Part shown: piece after piece, positions 23,377 through 32,105 of the stretch
How positions within the stretch are numbered: the first letter of the stretch is position 1
Layout: each line of letters opens with the position of its first letter
Source: Streptomyces davaonensis JCM 4913
GTDB lineage: Bacteria; Actinomycetota; Actinomycetes; Streptomycetales; Streptomycetaceae
Assembly: GCF_000349325.1 (NCBI RefSeq)
Contig: NC_020504.1
Location: 7,792,326 to 7,856,325 of the forward strand
DNA length: 64,000 bases
Direction: 5' to 3'
The notes under the pieces: generated by a model
Database searches by the model: none
What the model was told of the DNA's origin: nothing
The model's input: the letters and a program-made list of their open reading frames with translations, nothing else
Translations under genes and position numbers: made by a program

Positions 23377-24735
23377 GTGGCAGACCGCACACCGCCGCTC
23401 GGCGTCGAGGAGCTGCACGCCCTCGTCGCCGGCGGTGAGATCGACACTGTCGTCCTGGCCTTCCCGGACATGCAAGGGCGGCTCCAGGGCAAGCGGTTCG
23501 CCGCCCGCTTCTTCCTCGACGAGGTACTGCACCACGGCACCGAGGGCTGCAACTACCTCCTCGCCGTCGACACCGAGATGAACACCGTGGACGGCTACGC
23601 CATGTCCTCCTGGGACCGTGGCTACGGCGACTTCGCCATGCACCCGGACCTGTCCACCCTGCGCCGCGTCCCCTGGAACGACGGCACCGCCCTGGTCCTC
23701 GCCGACCTCGCCTGGGAGGACGGCTCCCCGGTCGTCGCCGCCCCCCGCCAGATCCTCCGCCGCCAGCTGGAGCGCCTCGCCGAACTCGGGCTCACCGCCC
23801 AGGTCGGCACCGAGCTGGAGTTCATCGTCTTCAAGGACACCTACGAGCAGGCCTGGGACGCGAATTACCGGGGCCTGACCCCGGCCAACCAGTACAACAT
23901 CGACTACTCCGTCCTCGGCACCGGCCGCATCGAGCCCCTGCTGCGCCGTATCCGCAATGAGATGGCGGGCGCCGGGCTCACCGTCGAGTCCGCCAAGGGC
24001 GAGTGCAACCCGGGCCAGCACGAGATCGCCTTCCGCTACGACGAGGCCCTGGTCACCTGCGACCAGCACGCCGTCTACAAGACCGGCGCCAAGGAGATCG
24101 CCGCGCAGGAGGGCGTGTCCCTGACCTTCATGGCCAAGTACAACGAGCGCGAGGGCAACTCCTGCCACATCCACCTCTCCCTCGCGGACGCGGCCGGGAA
24201 CAACGCGATGGCCGGGCCCGACGGGATGTCCGAGGTCATGCGGTACTTCCTCGCCGGACAGCTCGCGGCGCTGCGCGACTTCGCGCTGCTGTACGCCCCC
24301 AACATCAACTCCTACAAGCGGTTCCAGCCGGGCTCGTTCGCGCCGACCGCCGTCGCCTGGGGCCACGACAACCGCACCTGCGCCCTGCGCGTCGTCGGCC
24401 ACGGCCGCTCCCTGCGCTTCGAGAACCGCCTCCCCGGCGGCGACGTCAACCCGCATCTGGCGGTGGCGGGCATGGTCGCCGCGGGCCTGTACGGCATCGA
24501 GCAGAAGCTCGAACTGCCCGAGGCCTGCCCCGGCAACGCCTACACCGCCGACTACGCCCACGTCCCGACCACCCTGCGCGAGGCCGCCGAGCTCTGGGAG
24601 AACAGCCCCCTGGCCAAGGCCGCCTTCGGCGACGAGGTCGTCGCGCACTACCGAAACATGGCGCGCGTCGAGGTCGACGCCTACGACGCCGCGGTCACCG
24701 ACTGGGAGCTGCGCCGCTCCTTCGAACGCATGTGA
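23377..24735 (+). CDS. glnA4: Glutamine synthetase-like gamma-glutamyl amide ligase (GlnA4-like)
   Basis: A 452-residue member of the glutamine-synthetase fold that joins glutamate to an amine instead of ammonia. Motifs: GTELEFIVFKDT, ECNPGQHEIAFRYDEA (the metal-binding region, NPGQHE instead of the usual glutamine-synthetase form), YNEREGNSCHIHLSL, NRTCALRVVGHG and RLPGGDVNPHL. From memory, the gene at this conserved locus in S. coelicolor is glnA4, a gamma-glutamylethanolamide synthetase. GTG start with AAGGAGG. Followed by coupled aldehyde dehydrogenase and SDR genes. Confidence 0.82.
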   Translation: MADRTPPLGVEELHALVAGGEIDTVVLAFPDMQGRLQGKRFAARFFLDEVLHHGTEGCNYLLAVDTEMNTVDGYAMSSWDRGYGDFAMHPDLSTLRRVPWNDGTALVLADLAWEDGSPVVAAPRQILRRQLERLAELGLTAQVGTELEFIVFKDTYEQAWDANYRGLTPANQYNIDYSVLGTGRIEPLLRRIRNEMAGAGLTVESAKGECNPGQHEIAFRYDEALVTCDQHAVYKTGAKEIAAQEGVSLTFMAKYNEREGNSCHIHLSLADAAGNNAMAGPDGMSEVMRYFLAGQLAALRDFALLYAPNINSYKRFQPGSFAPTAVAWGHDNRTCALRVVGHGRSLRFENRLPGGDVNPHLAVAGMVAAGLYGIEQKLELPEACPGNAYTADYAHVPTTLREAAELWENSPLAKAAFGDEVVAHYRNMARVEVDAYDAAVTDWELRRSFERM

Positions 24736-26117
24736 GGCTCCTGTTGTCCGACCAGCTCCAGGTACTGAACCCGGCGACCGAGGAGGTCGTCGCCACCGTC
24801 CCGGCCGCCACCGCGGCGGACGTGGACGCCGCGGTCGTACGCGCCGCGAAGGCGCAGGCCGGGTGGGCTGCCCTCGCCCCCGGCGAACGCGCCCGGCTAC
24901 TGCGGCGGTTCGCGGTCGCCGTCGACGAACACCTCGAAGAACTCGCCCAGTTGGAGGTGCGGGAGGCCGGGCACACCGTCGGCAACGCCCGCTGGGAGGC
25001 GGGCAACGTCCGGGACCTGCTCGACTACGCGGCGGGCGGCGTGGAGCGGCTGACCGGGCGTCAGATCCCGGTCCCCGGCGGTCTCGACATCACGATCCTC
25101 GAACCGCTCGGCGTGGTCGGTGTCATCGCCCCCTGGAACTTCCCGATGCCGATCGCGGCCTGGGGCACGGCACCCGCGCTGGCCGCGGGCAACGCCGTCC
25201 TCCTCAAGCCCGCCGAGACGACCCCGCTGACCGCACTGCGGCTGGCGGAGCTGGCTCTGGAGGCGGGGCTTCCCGAAGGGCTGTTGCAGGTGCTGCCCGG
25301 CCATGGCCCGGTCACGGGAAACGCGCTCGTGGAGCACCCCGGTGTCGCGAAGATCGTCTTCACCGGGTCGACGGCCGTGGGCAAACAGGTGTTGGCGAAG
25401 GGGTCCGCGCTGCTGAAGCGGGTCACCCTCGAACTCGGCGGCAAGAGCCCCAACATCGTCTTCGCCGACGCCGACCTCGAAGCCGCCGCCCAGGCAGCCC
25501 CCATGTCGTTCCTCGACAACTCGGGCCAGGACTGCTGCGCCCGCACCCGCATCCTCGTCCAGCGCAGCGCGTACGACCGCTTCCTGGAGCTGCTCGCCCC
25601 GGCCATCGAGGCGGTCAGGGTCGGCGACCCGTCCGACGAGGCCACCGACATGGGCCCGCTGATCTCCAGGACCCAACTGGACCGCGTCCGTTCCTACGTC
25701 GACCCGGACGCGGCCGGCATCCGCGGCAAGGCCCCCGAGGGCCCCGGCTTCTGGTTCCCGCCCACCGTCCTCACCGGCGTCGACCCGCACGCGCGCGTGG
25801 CCGTCGAGGAGGTCTTCGGCCCCGTGGCCGTCATCCTCCCCTTCGAGGACGAGGCGGATGCCGTGGCGCTCGCCAACAGCACCGACTACGGCCTGTCCGG
25901 CTCCATCTGGACCCGGGACGTCGGCCGCGCGCTGCGCGTCTCCCAGGCCGTCCACGCGGGCAACCTGTCCGTCAACTCCCACTCCAGCGTCCGCTACTGG
26001 ACCCCCTTCGGCGGCTTCAAGCAGTCCGGCATCGGCCGTGAGCTGGGCCCGGACGCGCTGACCGCCTTCACCGAGACCAAGAACGTCTTCATCAGCACGG
26101 AGGGCTCCGCACAGTGA
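24732..26117 (+). CDS. Aldehyde dehydrogenase (PuuC-like)
   Basis: A 461-residue NAD(P)-dependent aldehyde dehydrogenase. The cofactor region is VIAPWNFPMPIAAWG and FTGSTAVGKQV; the general-base Glu lies in LELGGKSPNIVF and the catalytic Cys in NSGQDCCARTRIL. The GTG at 24732 overlaps the preceding stop as GTGA, so translation is coupled to the ligase. In the proposed route it oxidises a gamma-glutamylated aldehyde to the acid, as PuuC does in putrescine breakdown. Confidence 0.88.
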   Translation: MRLLLSDQLQVLNPATEEVVATVPAATAADVDAAVVRAAKAQAGWAALAPGERARLLRRFAVAVDEHLEELAQLEVREAGHTVGNARWEAGNVRDLLDYAAGGVERLTGRQIPVPGGLDITILEPLGVVGVIAPWNFPMPIAAWGTAPALAAGNAVLLKPAETTPLTALRLAELALEAGLPEGLLQVLPGHGPVTGNALVEHPGVAKIVFTGSTAVGKQVLAKGSALLKRVTLELGGKSPNIVFADADLEAAAQAAPMSFLDNSGQDCCARTRILVQRSAYDRFLELLAPAIEAVRVGDPSDEATDMGPLISRTQLDRVRSYVDPDAAGIRGKAPEGPGFWFPPTVLTGVDPHARVAVEEVFGPVAVILPFEDEADAVALANSTDYGLSGSIWTRDVGRALRVSQAVHAGNLSVNSHSSVRYWTPFGGFKQSGIGRELGPDALTAFTETKNVFISTEGSAQ

Positions 26118-26905
26118 CCTCAACCACCGAACCCATGGTGTGCCGACGCCTCGTCGGCCGTACCGCCGTCATCACCGGAGCCGGCAGCGGCATCGGCCTC
26201 GCCACCGCCCGTCGGCTCGCCGCCGAGGGCGCCCATGTGGTCTGCGGCGACGTCGACGAACAGCGCGGCAAGGCGGCGGCCGACGAGGTGGGCGGCACCT
26301 TCGTCAAGGTCGACGTCACCGACGCCGAGCAGGTGGAGGCGCTGTTCAAGACGGCCTACGACACCTACGGCAGCGTCGACATCGCCTTCAACAACGCCGG
26401 GATCTCCCCGCCCGACGACGACTCCATCCTGGAGACCGGCCTGGAGGCCTGGAAGCGCGTCCAGGAGGTCAACCTCACCTCCGTCTACCTGTGCTGCAAG
26501 GCCGCGATCCCCTATATGCGGCGCCAGGGCAAGGGCTCGATCATCAACACCGCGTCCTTCGTTGCGCGGATGGGCGCGGCGACGTCCCAGATCTCGTACA
26601 CGGCGTCCAAGGGCGGCGTACTGGCGATGTCCCGTGAGCTGGGCGTGCAGTTCGCGCGGGAGGGCATCCGCGTGAACGCGCTGTGCCCCGGCCCGGTCAA
26701 CACGCCACTCCTCCAGGAACTGTTCGCCAAGGACCCCGAGCGCGCCGCGCGCCGCCTGGTCCACATTCCGGTCGGCCGGTTCGCCGAGGCCGAGGAGATC
26801 GCCGCCGCGGTCGCCTTCCTGGCCAGCGACGACTCCTCGTTCGTGAACGCCACCGACTTCCTGGTGGACGGGGGAATTTCCGGGGCCTACGTCACCCCTC
26901 TGTAG
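26114..26905 (+). CDS. Short-chain dehydrogenase/reductase
   Basis: A 263-residue SDR. The cofactor motif is TGAGSGIG (residues 21-28), FNNAG near residue 92, and the catalytic residues are Ser148, Tyr162 and Lys166 (SYTASKGG). An acidic residue after the second strand (CGDVD) favours NAD. The GTG start overlaps the aldehyde-dehydrogenase stop as GTGA. In the cluster it could oxidise the alcohol group of gamma-glutamylethanolamide to the aldehyde used by the neighbouring dehydrogenase; this is inference from context. Confidence 0.88.
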   Translation: MTSTTEPMVCRRLVGRTAVITGAGSGIGLATARRLAAEGAHVVCGDVDEQRGKAAADEVGGTFVKVDVTDAEQVEALFKTAYDTYGSVDIAFNNAGISPPDDDSILETGLEAWKRVQEVNLTSVYLCCKAAIPYMRRQGKGSIINTASFVARMGAATSQISYTASKGGVLAMSRELGVQFAREGIRVNALCPGPVNTPLLQELFAKDPERAARRLVHIPVGRFAEAEEIAAAVAFLASDDSSFVNATDFLVDGGISGAYVTPL

Positions 26906-26926
26906 GGCTCGTCCTACAGTGCCCGC

Positions 26927-27853
26927 ATGAGCATGTCGCCCCAACCCGGCTGGTACCCCGACCCGCACGCCCCGCATCTGGAGCGCTGGTGGGACGGCAC
27001 CGCCTGGACCGAGCACCGGCGCACACCCGAGGTGACCGCGCCGGTGCCGACGGCCGCGGGTCCCTCCGGGCGGGCCAAGGCCGTCGCCGTCACCTCGGCG
27101 GCGGTCGTGCTCGTCGCGGCGATCGTCACGGGCGCGGTGGTGCTGAGCCAGGGCGACGACGAGGGCACGGAGCTCGAGACCGGCCCCACCTACTACACCG
27201 AGGCGCCACCGTCCCCGACCCAGACCCAGACCCAGACCCCTACCCCGACCTCGAGTGATCCCTCCGCCGACGACCCGGCCGTCGTGACCGACGAACTCAA
27301 TGGCATCACGCTGCCGTTGCTCGACGGCTGGGTCCGGCCGAAGCACGTCGCCGAGGACGACGTCGTCATGACCACGGACGGCACCTACGACTGCCCCGGC
27401 GACGGTGGCGTCTGCCGCCACGGCCTCGTCACGTCGAGGACGATCACCTCGAACGACGAGCGGTCCCCCGAGGCGCTGGCCAAGGAGGACGTCAAGGAGG
27501 CGGCCGAGAACACCTACGACCGCGACACGATCGGCAGGCGCCCCTACGGCGGCCTGGAGTCCCACGAGGTCGTGAAGTCGGGCCCGGTCGCGGTGGCCGG
27601 ACGGGCCGGCTACTTCGTGCGCTGGAAGGTCACCACGGCCAAGGGTCCCGGCGGCTACGTCCAGTCGACGGTCTTCCCGTCCCGCGTCGGCACCGAGTCA
27701 CCGGTCTGCGTCCGGTTCCTCTTCGACGCGGGCGAGGACGGACCGCCCCTGGCCGACATGGACCGGATCACCAAGGGCATCCGGTCCGTCGACGACCCGG
27801 CGGGCGGCGGGGGAGTGGGCAGCAGCGTGGGCCCGGAAGAGGACCTTTCGTAG
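26927..27853 (+). CDS. DUF2510 membrane-anchored protein
   Basis: A 308-residue protein. The N-terminal DUF2510 motif is GWYPDPHAPHLERWWDG, followed by a single transmembrane helix at about residues 46-68 (AKAVAVTSAAVVLVAAIVTG). A Thr/Gln/Pro linker with a QTQTQT run encoded by CCCAGA repeats follows, then an outside domain with a possible disulfide pair (DCPGDGGVC). The function of the family is unknown. TACAGT at 26915-26920 lies six bases before ATG 26927, indicating a leaderless transcript. Confidence 0.8.
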   Translation: MSMSPQPGWYPDPHAPHLERWWDGTAWTEHRRTPEVTAPVPTAAGPSGRAKAVAVTSAAVVLVAAIVTGAVVLSQGDDEGTELETGPTYYTEAPPSPTQTQTQTPTPTSSDPSADDPAVVTDELNGITLPLLDGWVRPKHVAEDDVVMTTDGTYDCPGDGGVCRHGLVTSRTITSNDERSPEALAKEDVKEAAENTYDRDTIGRRPYGGLESHEVVKSGPVAVAGRAGYFVRWKVTTAKGPGGYVQSTVFPSRVGTESPVCVRFLFDAGEDGPPLADMDRITKGIRSVDDPAGGGGVGSSVGPEEDLS

Positions 27854-27878
27854 GCCCTGGAGCCTGGAGCCTGGAGGC

Positions 27879-29081
27879 CTAGAGGAACGTGTGGCCCTCG
27901 CCGCGGTACGTCGGCACGGTCGCCGTCACCGCGTCGCCCGCCACCAGGTGCAACTGCTCGAAGCGCTCGCACATCTCACCGGCCTTGGCGTGCCGGAACC
28001 ACACCTTGTCGCCGATCAGCAGATCGTCCGCGGGCGAGCCGAGCAGCGGCGTCTGCACCTCGCCGGGACCCTCCTGGGGGTCGTAGCGCAGCCCCTCCGG
28101 GAGGTACGGCACCGGCAGCCGGTCGGGTCCGGCGGCACCGGAGGCCGGGTAGCCGCCGCCGAGCACCGTCACGACGCCGACGCCGGGGCGCCGGACCACG
28201 GGGTGGGCGAACAGGGCGGCCGGACGCCCGCTGAAGGAGGTGTAGTTGTCGAAGAGGCGCGGTACGTAGAGCCCCGACCCGGCGCCGATCTCGGTGACAC
28301 AGTCCTCGGCGGCCGTGAACTGCACACTGCCGGTGCCGCCGCCGTTGACGAACTCAAGACCCGGCGCCACCGCCCGCAGCTCCCGCACCACCTCGGCCCG
28401 GCGCCGGGCGAGCTCCCGGCGCGCGGTGGCCTGCATCAGCCGCACGGCACGCGAACGCAAGGGGTGCCCGGCGACGGAGTCGCCCACGCCCGCGACATGA
28501 CCCTCGTACGCCATGATCCCGACGACCTCGAACCCCGGCCGCCGGGCCACGATCCGGGCCAGGTCGGCGACCTGGGCGGGGGAGTGCAGCGGGGAGCGCC
28601 GGGCGCCGACGCGGACGCGGCCGCCGAGCAGTTTCAGCGAGGTGTCCAACTCCAGGCAGACCCGGACGACTTCGCTGCCGCCGTCCCGGGCGGCGTCGAT
28701 CAGCCGGAGCTGCGCCGGGTCGTCGATCATCACGGTGATCGCGGAGGCGAGCTTGGGGTCGGCGGTCAGCTCGGCGTAACCGGCGCGGTCGGCGGACGGG
28801 TAGGCGAGCAGGATGTCGTCGAATCCGGAGCGGGCCAGCCACAGGGACTCGGCGAGCGTGAACGACATGATCCCGGCGAAGCCGTCGCGGGCGAGGACGC
28901 GTTCCAGCAGGGCCCGGCAGCGCACGGACTTGCTGGCGACGCGGATGGGCTTGCCGCCCGCACGCCGGACGAGATCGTCCGCGTTGGCGTCGAAGGCGTC
29001 GAGATCCACGATCGCGAGAGGGGCGTCGAGATGGGCGGTGGCCCGGTCGTAACGGGCCCGGTCGGCGGCGCGCGCAGTCAT
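27879..29081 (-). CDS. PLP-dependent alanine racemase/D-threonine aldolase-like enzyme
   Basis: A 400-residue fold-type III PLP enzyme, usually named amino acid deaminase/aldolase. The N-terminal barrel contains LAIVDLDAFDANADDLVRRA and the PLP lysine in IRVASKSVRC. The C-terminal domain has VWFRHAKAGEMCERFEQLHLV, including a His and Cys that bind metal in D-threonine aldolases. Substrate is uncertain. ATG at 29081 gives the standard N-terminus; the open frame continues to 30527 but that part is Pro/Gly-rich antisense of the next gene. Confidence 0.8.
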   Translation of the reverse strand: MTARAADRARYDRATAHLDAPLAIVDLDAFDANADDLVRRAGGKPIRVASKSVRCRALLERVLARDGFAGIMSFTLAESLWLARSGFDDILLAYPSADRAGYAELTADPKLASAITVMIDDPAQLRLIDAARDGGSEVVRVCLELDTSLKLLGGRVRVGARRSPLHSPAQVADLARIVARRPGFEVVGIMAYEGHVAGVGDSVAGHPLRSRAVRLMQATARRELARRRAEVVRELRAVAPGLEFVNGGGTGSVQFTAAEDCVTEIGAGSGLYVPRLFDNYTSFSGRPAALFAHPVVRRPGVGVVTVLGGGYPASGAAGPDRLPVPYLPEGLRYDPQEGPGEVQTPLLGSPADDLLIGDKVWFRHAKAGEMCERFEQLHLVAGDAVTATVPTYRGEGHTFL

Positions 29082-29268
29082 GAACGAAGCCTGCCAGACT
29101 GGATTACCGCAGGGTAGGGGGACGTTCCGGGCTAAAGCCCCGGGCTCGTGGACTGGTTCCCACCGGGCCGGGGTCAGCCCGTAGAGTGACGCGCACGCAT
29201 GTGAGGGCGTGGATGCCGATCCACCCGTGCGGGTAGCGGGTAGATGTCCATGAGGAGACGGGGGGCGC

Positions 29269-30933
29269 ATGAACACAGAACCACGCGCCCCACTCCCTCC
29301 CCGCCCACCCCACCCCCCTCGCCCCCACCAGCCCCCTGCGCCGGACGAGGGCACCCAGGAGGAAACCGAGGGCCCGTCCCGGCCTACGGCTACGCGCGTC
29401 CCCTCGGCGAGCGGCGACGCCGGGCGAACGGACGCGTCCCGCCGCACCTCCGCGGACACCGACGCCCACCGCGCCTCCGCCGACGCCCCGCCCCGCTTCC
29501 CCCGTCTCCGCACCCCGGCGACCCAGGCCGAAGCCCCACCCCCACCGAGGGCCTCGGCCCGCTTCCCGGACACGGCACCGCCCGCGTCCCCCGAACCGCG
29601 CCGCGAACCCCCGAGCCGCCGCACTCCGCCGCACGCGACGGGCCCCAACGGCACACCCCCGCGCCCGACGACGAGCCCGACGGGCTCCACCGGCACGCCC
29701 GCGCGTCCCACGACGAGCCCTACGGGCCTCAGCAGCGCACCCGCGCGTCCCGTGACCGACCCGACCGGCTCCCCCAGCGCACCCGCGCGCCCCACGACCA
29801 GCTCGCCGGGCGCCAACGGCACGCCCGCGCACCCGGCCACTTCCGGGGCTTCGGCCCAGAGCCCTGCCTCCCCGCCCGGAGTCCCGCCCCGCCCGGCCGG
29901 TTCGCCCCCGGCGTCGACTCGCGCGGGCGGCTCCGTGGACGCCCCCGCGCGTCCCGCCGTACCCCCGCCTCCTTCCCGGCGCCCCCACCCTCCGGTCGCT
30001 CTGTCCGTGGCTCCGGCTGAGAACCCCTCCGAGACGACCAGGCGGCTTCGGCCCATCGGGCAGGACGCGGGTGCTGTGCGTGCCCCCGATCCGGCTCTCT
30101 CCTGGAGTGCTCCGGTGAGTCCCGCGGCCGGGGGGCGGCCCATCGTGTCGCTCGGGGAGCCGGAGGTGCATGACGAGCGCCGAAGGTTCGGGGGGCGGGG
30201 TGGCGCTCGGGTTGTCGCCGTCGCCGCTTGTCTGGTGCTCGGGCTCGGGCTCGTCGGAGGCGCCGTCACCGGGAGTTGGCTCGTCGGGGACTCCGAGGCC
30301 GCCGGGGCCCGGGACAGTTTCGTCGCCGCGCGGAGTCTGTGGCACAGCGTGCCGGTCGACCGGCTGTTCCCCACGCGTGTGGCGGGGCAGGGCGCCGGAC
30401 CCGGGGGCGCCGACCGTTCCTGGACGCGGATCGCCGTCGCCCCGGACAGTGGGTGCCGGGACGCCTTCGACCCGCTCCTGCGCAAGGCCCTCGCCCCCGT
30501 CGGCTGCCAGCGGCTGCTGCGCGCCACCTACACCGACGCCACCCGGACCTATGTCACCACCGTCGGCCTGCTCTTCACCAAGGCCGACGCCACCGCCATG
30601 GCCTCCCTCGCCAAGCGCTTCACCGACGAGGAACTGGACCGCCGTACCGACCTGATGCCCCGCCCGTACGGCCCCGGCTTCGCGAACGACGAGCGCGCCA
30701 CCTGGACCGTCTCCGTCCTCACCGACGCCCCGGTCGTCGTCTACTCCGTCTCCGGCTGGGCCGACGGCCGTACCGTCGACGAGCCGCAGTCCGCCGCGGA
30801 GGCCATGGAGTCCGGCGCCACCACGGCCCCCGCCCAGGCCGGTCTCGGCCACGAGGCGAAGGGCCTCGCCGACCGGATCGAGCGCGCCCTGCGCAAACAG
30901 GTCGGCCCCTACGCCACGGAGCAGGCCTCGTGA
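29269..30933 (+). CDS. Pro-rich single-pass membrane protein coupled to a mycosin-like protease
   Basis: A 554-residue protein. Residues 1 to about 300 are a low-complexity Pro/Ala/Thr/Arg-rich cytoplasmic region with imperfect repeats such as GTPARPTTSPTG and SAPARPTTSSPG between about residues 125 and 190. A transmembrane helix follows at about 308-330 (VVAVAACLVLGLGLVGGAVTG), then an external domain of about 220 residues with two Cys (GCRDAF and GCQRLL). No catalytic motif recognised. Its stop overlaps the protease start (GTGA), suggesting a functional pair. Length of the repeat region may vary among strains. Confidence 0.75.
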   Translation: MNTEPRAPLPPRPPHPPRPHQPPAPDEGTQEETEGPSRPTATRVPSASGDAGRTDASRRTSADTDAHRASADAPPRFPRLRTPATQAEAPPPPRASARFPDTAPPASPEPRREPPSRRTPPHATGPNGTPPRPTTSPTGSTGTPARPTTSPTGLSSAPARPVTDPTGSPSAPARPTTSSPGANGTPAHPATSGASAQSPASPPGVPPRPAGSPPASTRAGGSVDAPARPAVPPPPSRRPHPPVALSVAPAENPSETTRRLRPIGQDAGAVRAPDPALSWSAPVSPAAGGRPIVSLGEPEVHDERRRFGGRGGARVVAVAACLVLGLGLVGGAVTGSWLVGDSEAAGARDSFVAARSLWHSVPVDRLFPTRVAGQGAGPGGADRSWTRIAVAPDSGCRDAFDPLLRKALAPVGCQRLLRATYTDATRTYVTTVGLLFTKADATAMASLAKRFTDEELDRRTDLMPRPYGPGFANDERATWTVSVLTDAPVVVYSVSGWADGRTVDEPQSAAEAMESGATTAPAQAGLGHEAKGLADRIERALRKQVGPYATEQAS

Positions 30934-32105
30934 CCGCCCGTCGCGCGCGCCGTACGGGACTGCTCAGCGTTCTCCTCGCCGCCTCCCTCGCCCTGGTCCC
31001 CACCACCGCGCACGCCGACGGCATACGCAGCCGGCAGTGGGCCCTCGAAGCCATGCACACCCAGGAGGCCTGGCAGACCACCAAGGGCGAGGGCATCACC
31101 GTCGCCGTCCTCGACACCGGCGTCGACGGCGAGCACCCCGACCTCGACGGAAACGTCCTCCGGGGCAAGGACCTGGTCGGCTTCGGGGCCGGCCGCGGCG
31201 ACCGCGCCTGGGCCCGGCACGGCACCGCGATGGCCGGCATCATCGCGGGCCACGGACACGGCTACGACAACGCCGACGGCGTCATGGGCATCGCCCCCGA
31301 GGCGAAGATCCTCCCCGTCCGCGTGATCCTGGAGGACGGCGACTCCGCCCGCGCCAAGGCCCGCACCACCCGCGGCAACGCCCTCGCCGAAGGCATCCGC
31401 TGGGCCGCCGACCACGGCGCCGACGTCATCAACCTCTCCCTGGGCGACGACTCCAAGTCCGCCCACCCCGAACCCGCCGAGGACGAGGCCGTCCAGTACG
31501 CCCTGAAGAAGGGCGCCGTCGTTGTCGCCTCGGCCGGCAACGGCGGCGAGAAGGGCGACCACATCTCGTACCCGGCCGCCTACCCGGGTGTCATCGCCGC
31601 CACCGCGGTGGACAAGTTCGGCACCCGCGCCTCGTTCTCCACCCGCCGCTGGTACGCCACCGTCAGCGCCCCCGGCGTGGACGTCATCATCGCCGACCCG
31701 GACCGCAAGTACTACGAGGGCTGGGGCACCAGCGCCGCAGCGGCCTTCGTCTCCGGCGCCGTGGCCCTGGTCAAGGCCGCCCACCCCGGCCTGACCCCGG
31801 CCCAGATCAAGAAGCTGCTGGAGGACACCGCCCGCAACGCCCCCGCCGGCGGCCGCGACGACTCCCGCGGTTACGGCTTCATCGACCCCGCCGCCGCCAT
31901 CGAGAAGGCGGCCGGCCTCAAGCCCGGGGGCCTGCGGTCGAAGGCGTACGGCGACGAGTACTTCGGCTCCGGCCCCGACACCGCGAAGGCGGCGGACGAC
32001 ACCACGAGCTGGGCGGCCCCGCTCGCGGGCGGCGCCGGAGGAGTCCTGCTGGTGACCGCGGTGCTCCTCTGGCGCGGCCGCCGCACCCGCCCCGACGACT
32101 TCTAG
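30930..32105 (+). CDS. Mycosin-like S8 serine protease, membrane anchored
   Basis: A 391-residue subtilisin-fold protease of the type VII-secretion mycosin kind. It has a signal peptide at 1-30 (cleavage near AHA-DG), catalytic Asp62 in AVLDTGVDGEHPDL, His97 in RHGTAMAG and Ser268 in GTSAAAAF. A C-terminal transmembrane helix (PLAGGAGGVLLVTAVLLW) precedes the cytoplasmic RGRRTRPDDF. There is no large propeptide, as in mycosins. No ESX core genes are in the window, so this is an orphan copy. The stop shares a CTAG with the convergent gene. Confidence 0.88.
   Translation: MTARRARRTGLLSVLLAASLALVPTTAHADGIRSRQWALEAMHTQEAWQTTKGEGITVAVLDTGVDGEHPDLDGNVLRGKDLVGFGAGRGDRAWARHGTAMAGIIAGHGHGYDNADGVMGIAPEAKILPVRVILEDGDSARAKARTTRGNALAEGIRWAADHGADVINLSLGDDSKSAHPEPAEDEAVQYALKKGAVVVASAGNGGEKGDHISYPAAYPGVIAATAVDKFGTRASFSTRRWYATVSAPGVDVIIADPDRKYYEGWGTSAAAAFVSGAVALVKAAHPGLTPAQIKKLLEDTARNAPAGGRDDSRGYGFIDPAAAIEKAAGLKPGGLRSKAYGDEYFGSGPDTAKAADDTTSWAAPLAGGAGGVLLVTAVLLWRGRRTRPDDF

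Noticed and set aside
27217..27255. Short tandem CCCAGA repeats, considered as a CRISPR or microsatellite
   Set aside because: They encode a QTQTQT linker within the DUF2510 protein and have no spacers.
29082..30527. N-terminal extension of the racemase-like frame
   Set aside because: It is Pro/Gly/Arg-rich antisense of the Pro-rich membrane protein and has no domain.
29269..32105. A full type VII (ESX) secretion locus around the mycosin
   Set aside because: No EccB/C/D/E or WXG100 genes are present in the window, so only an orphan protease pair is claimed.
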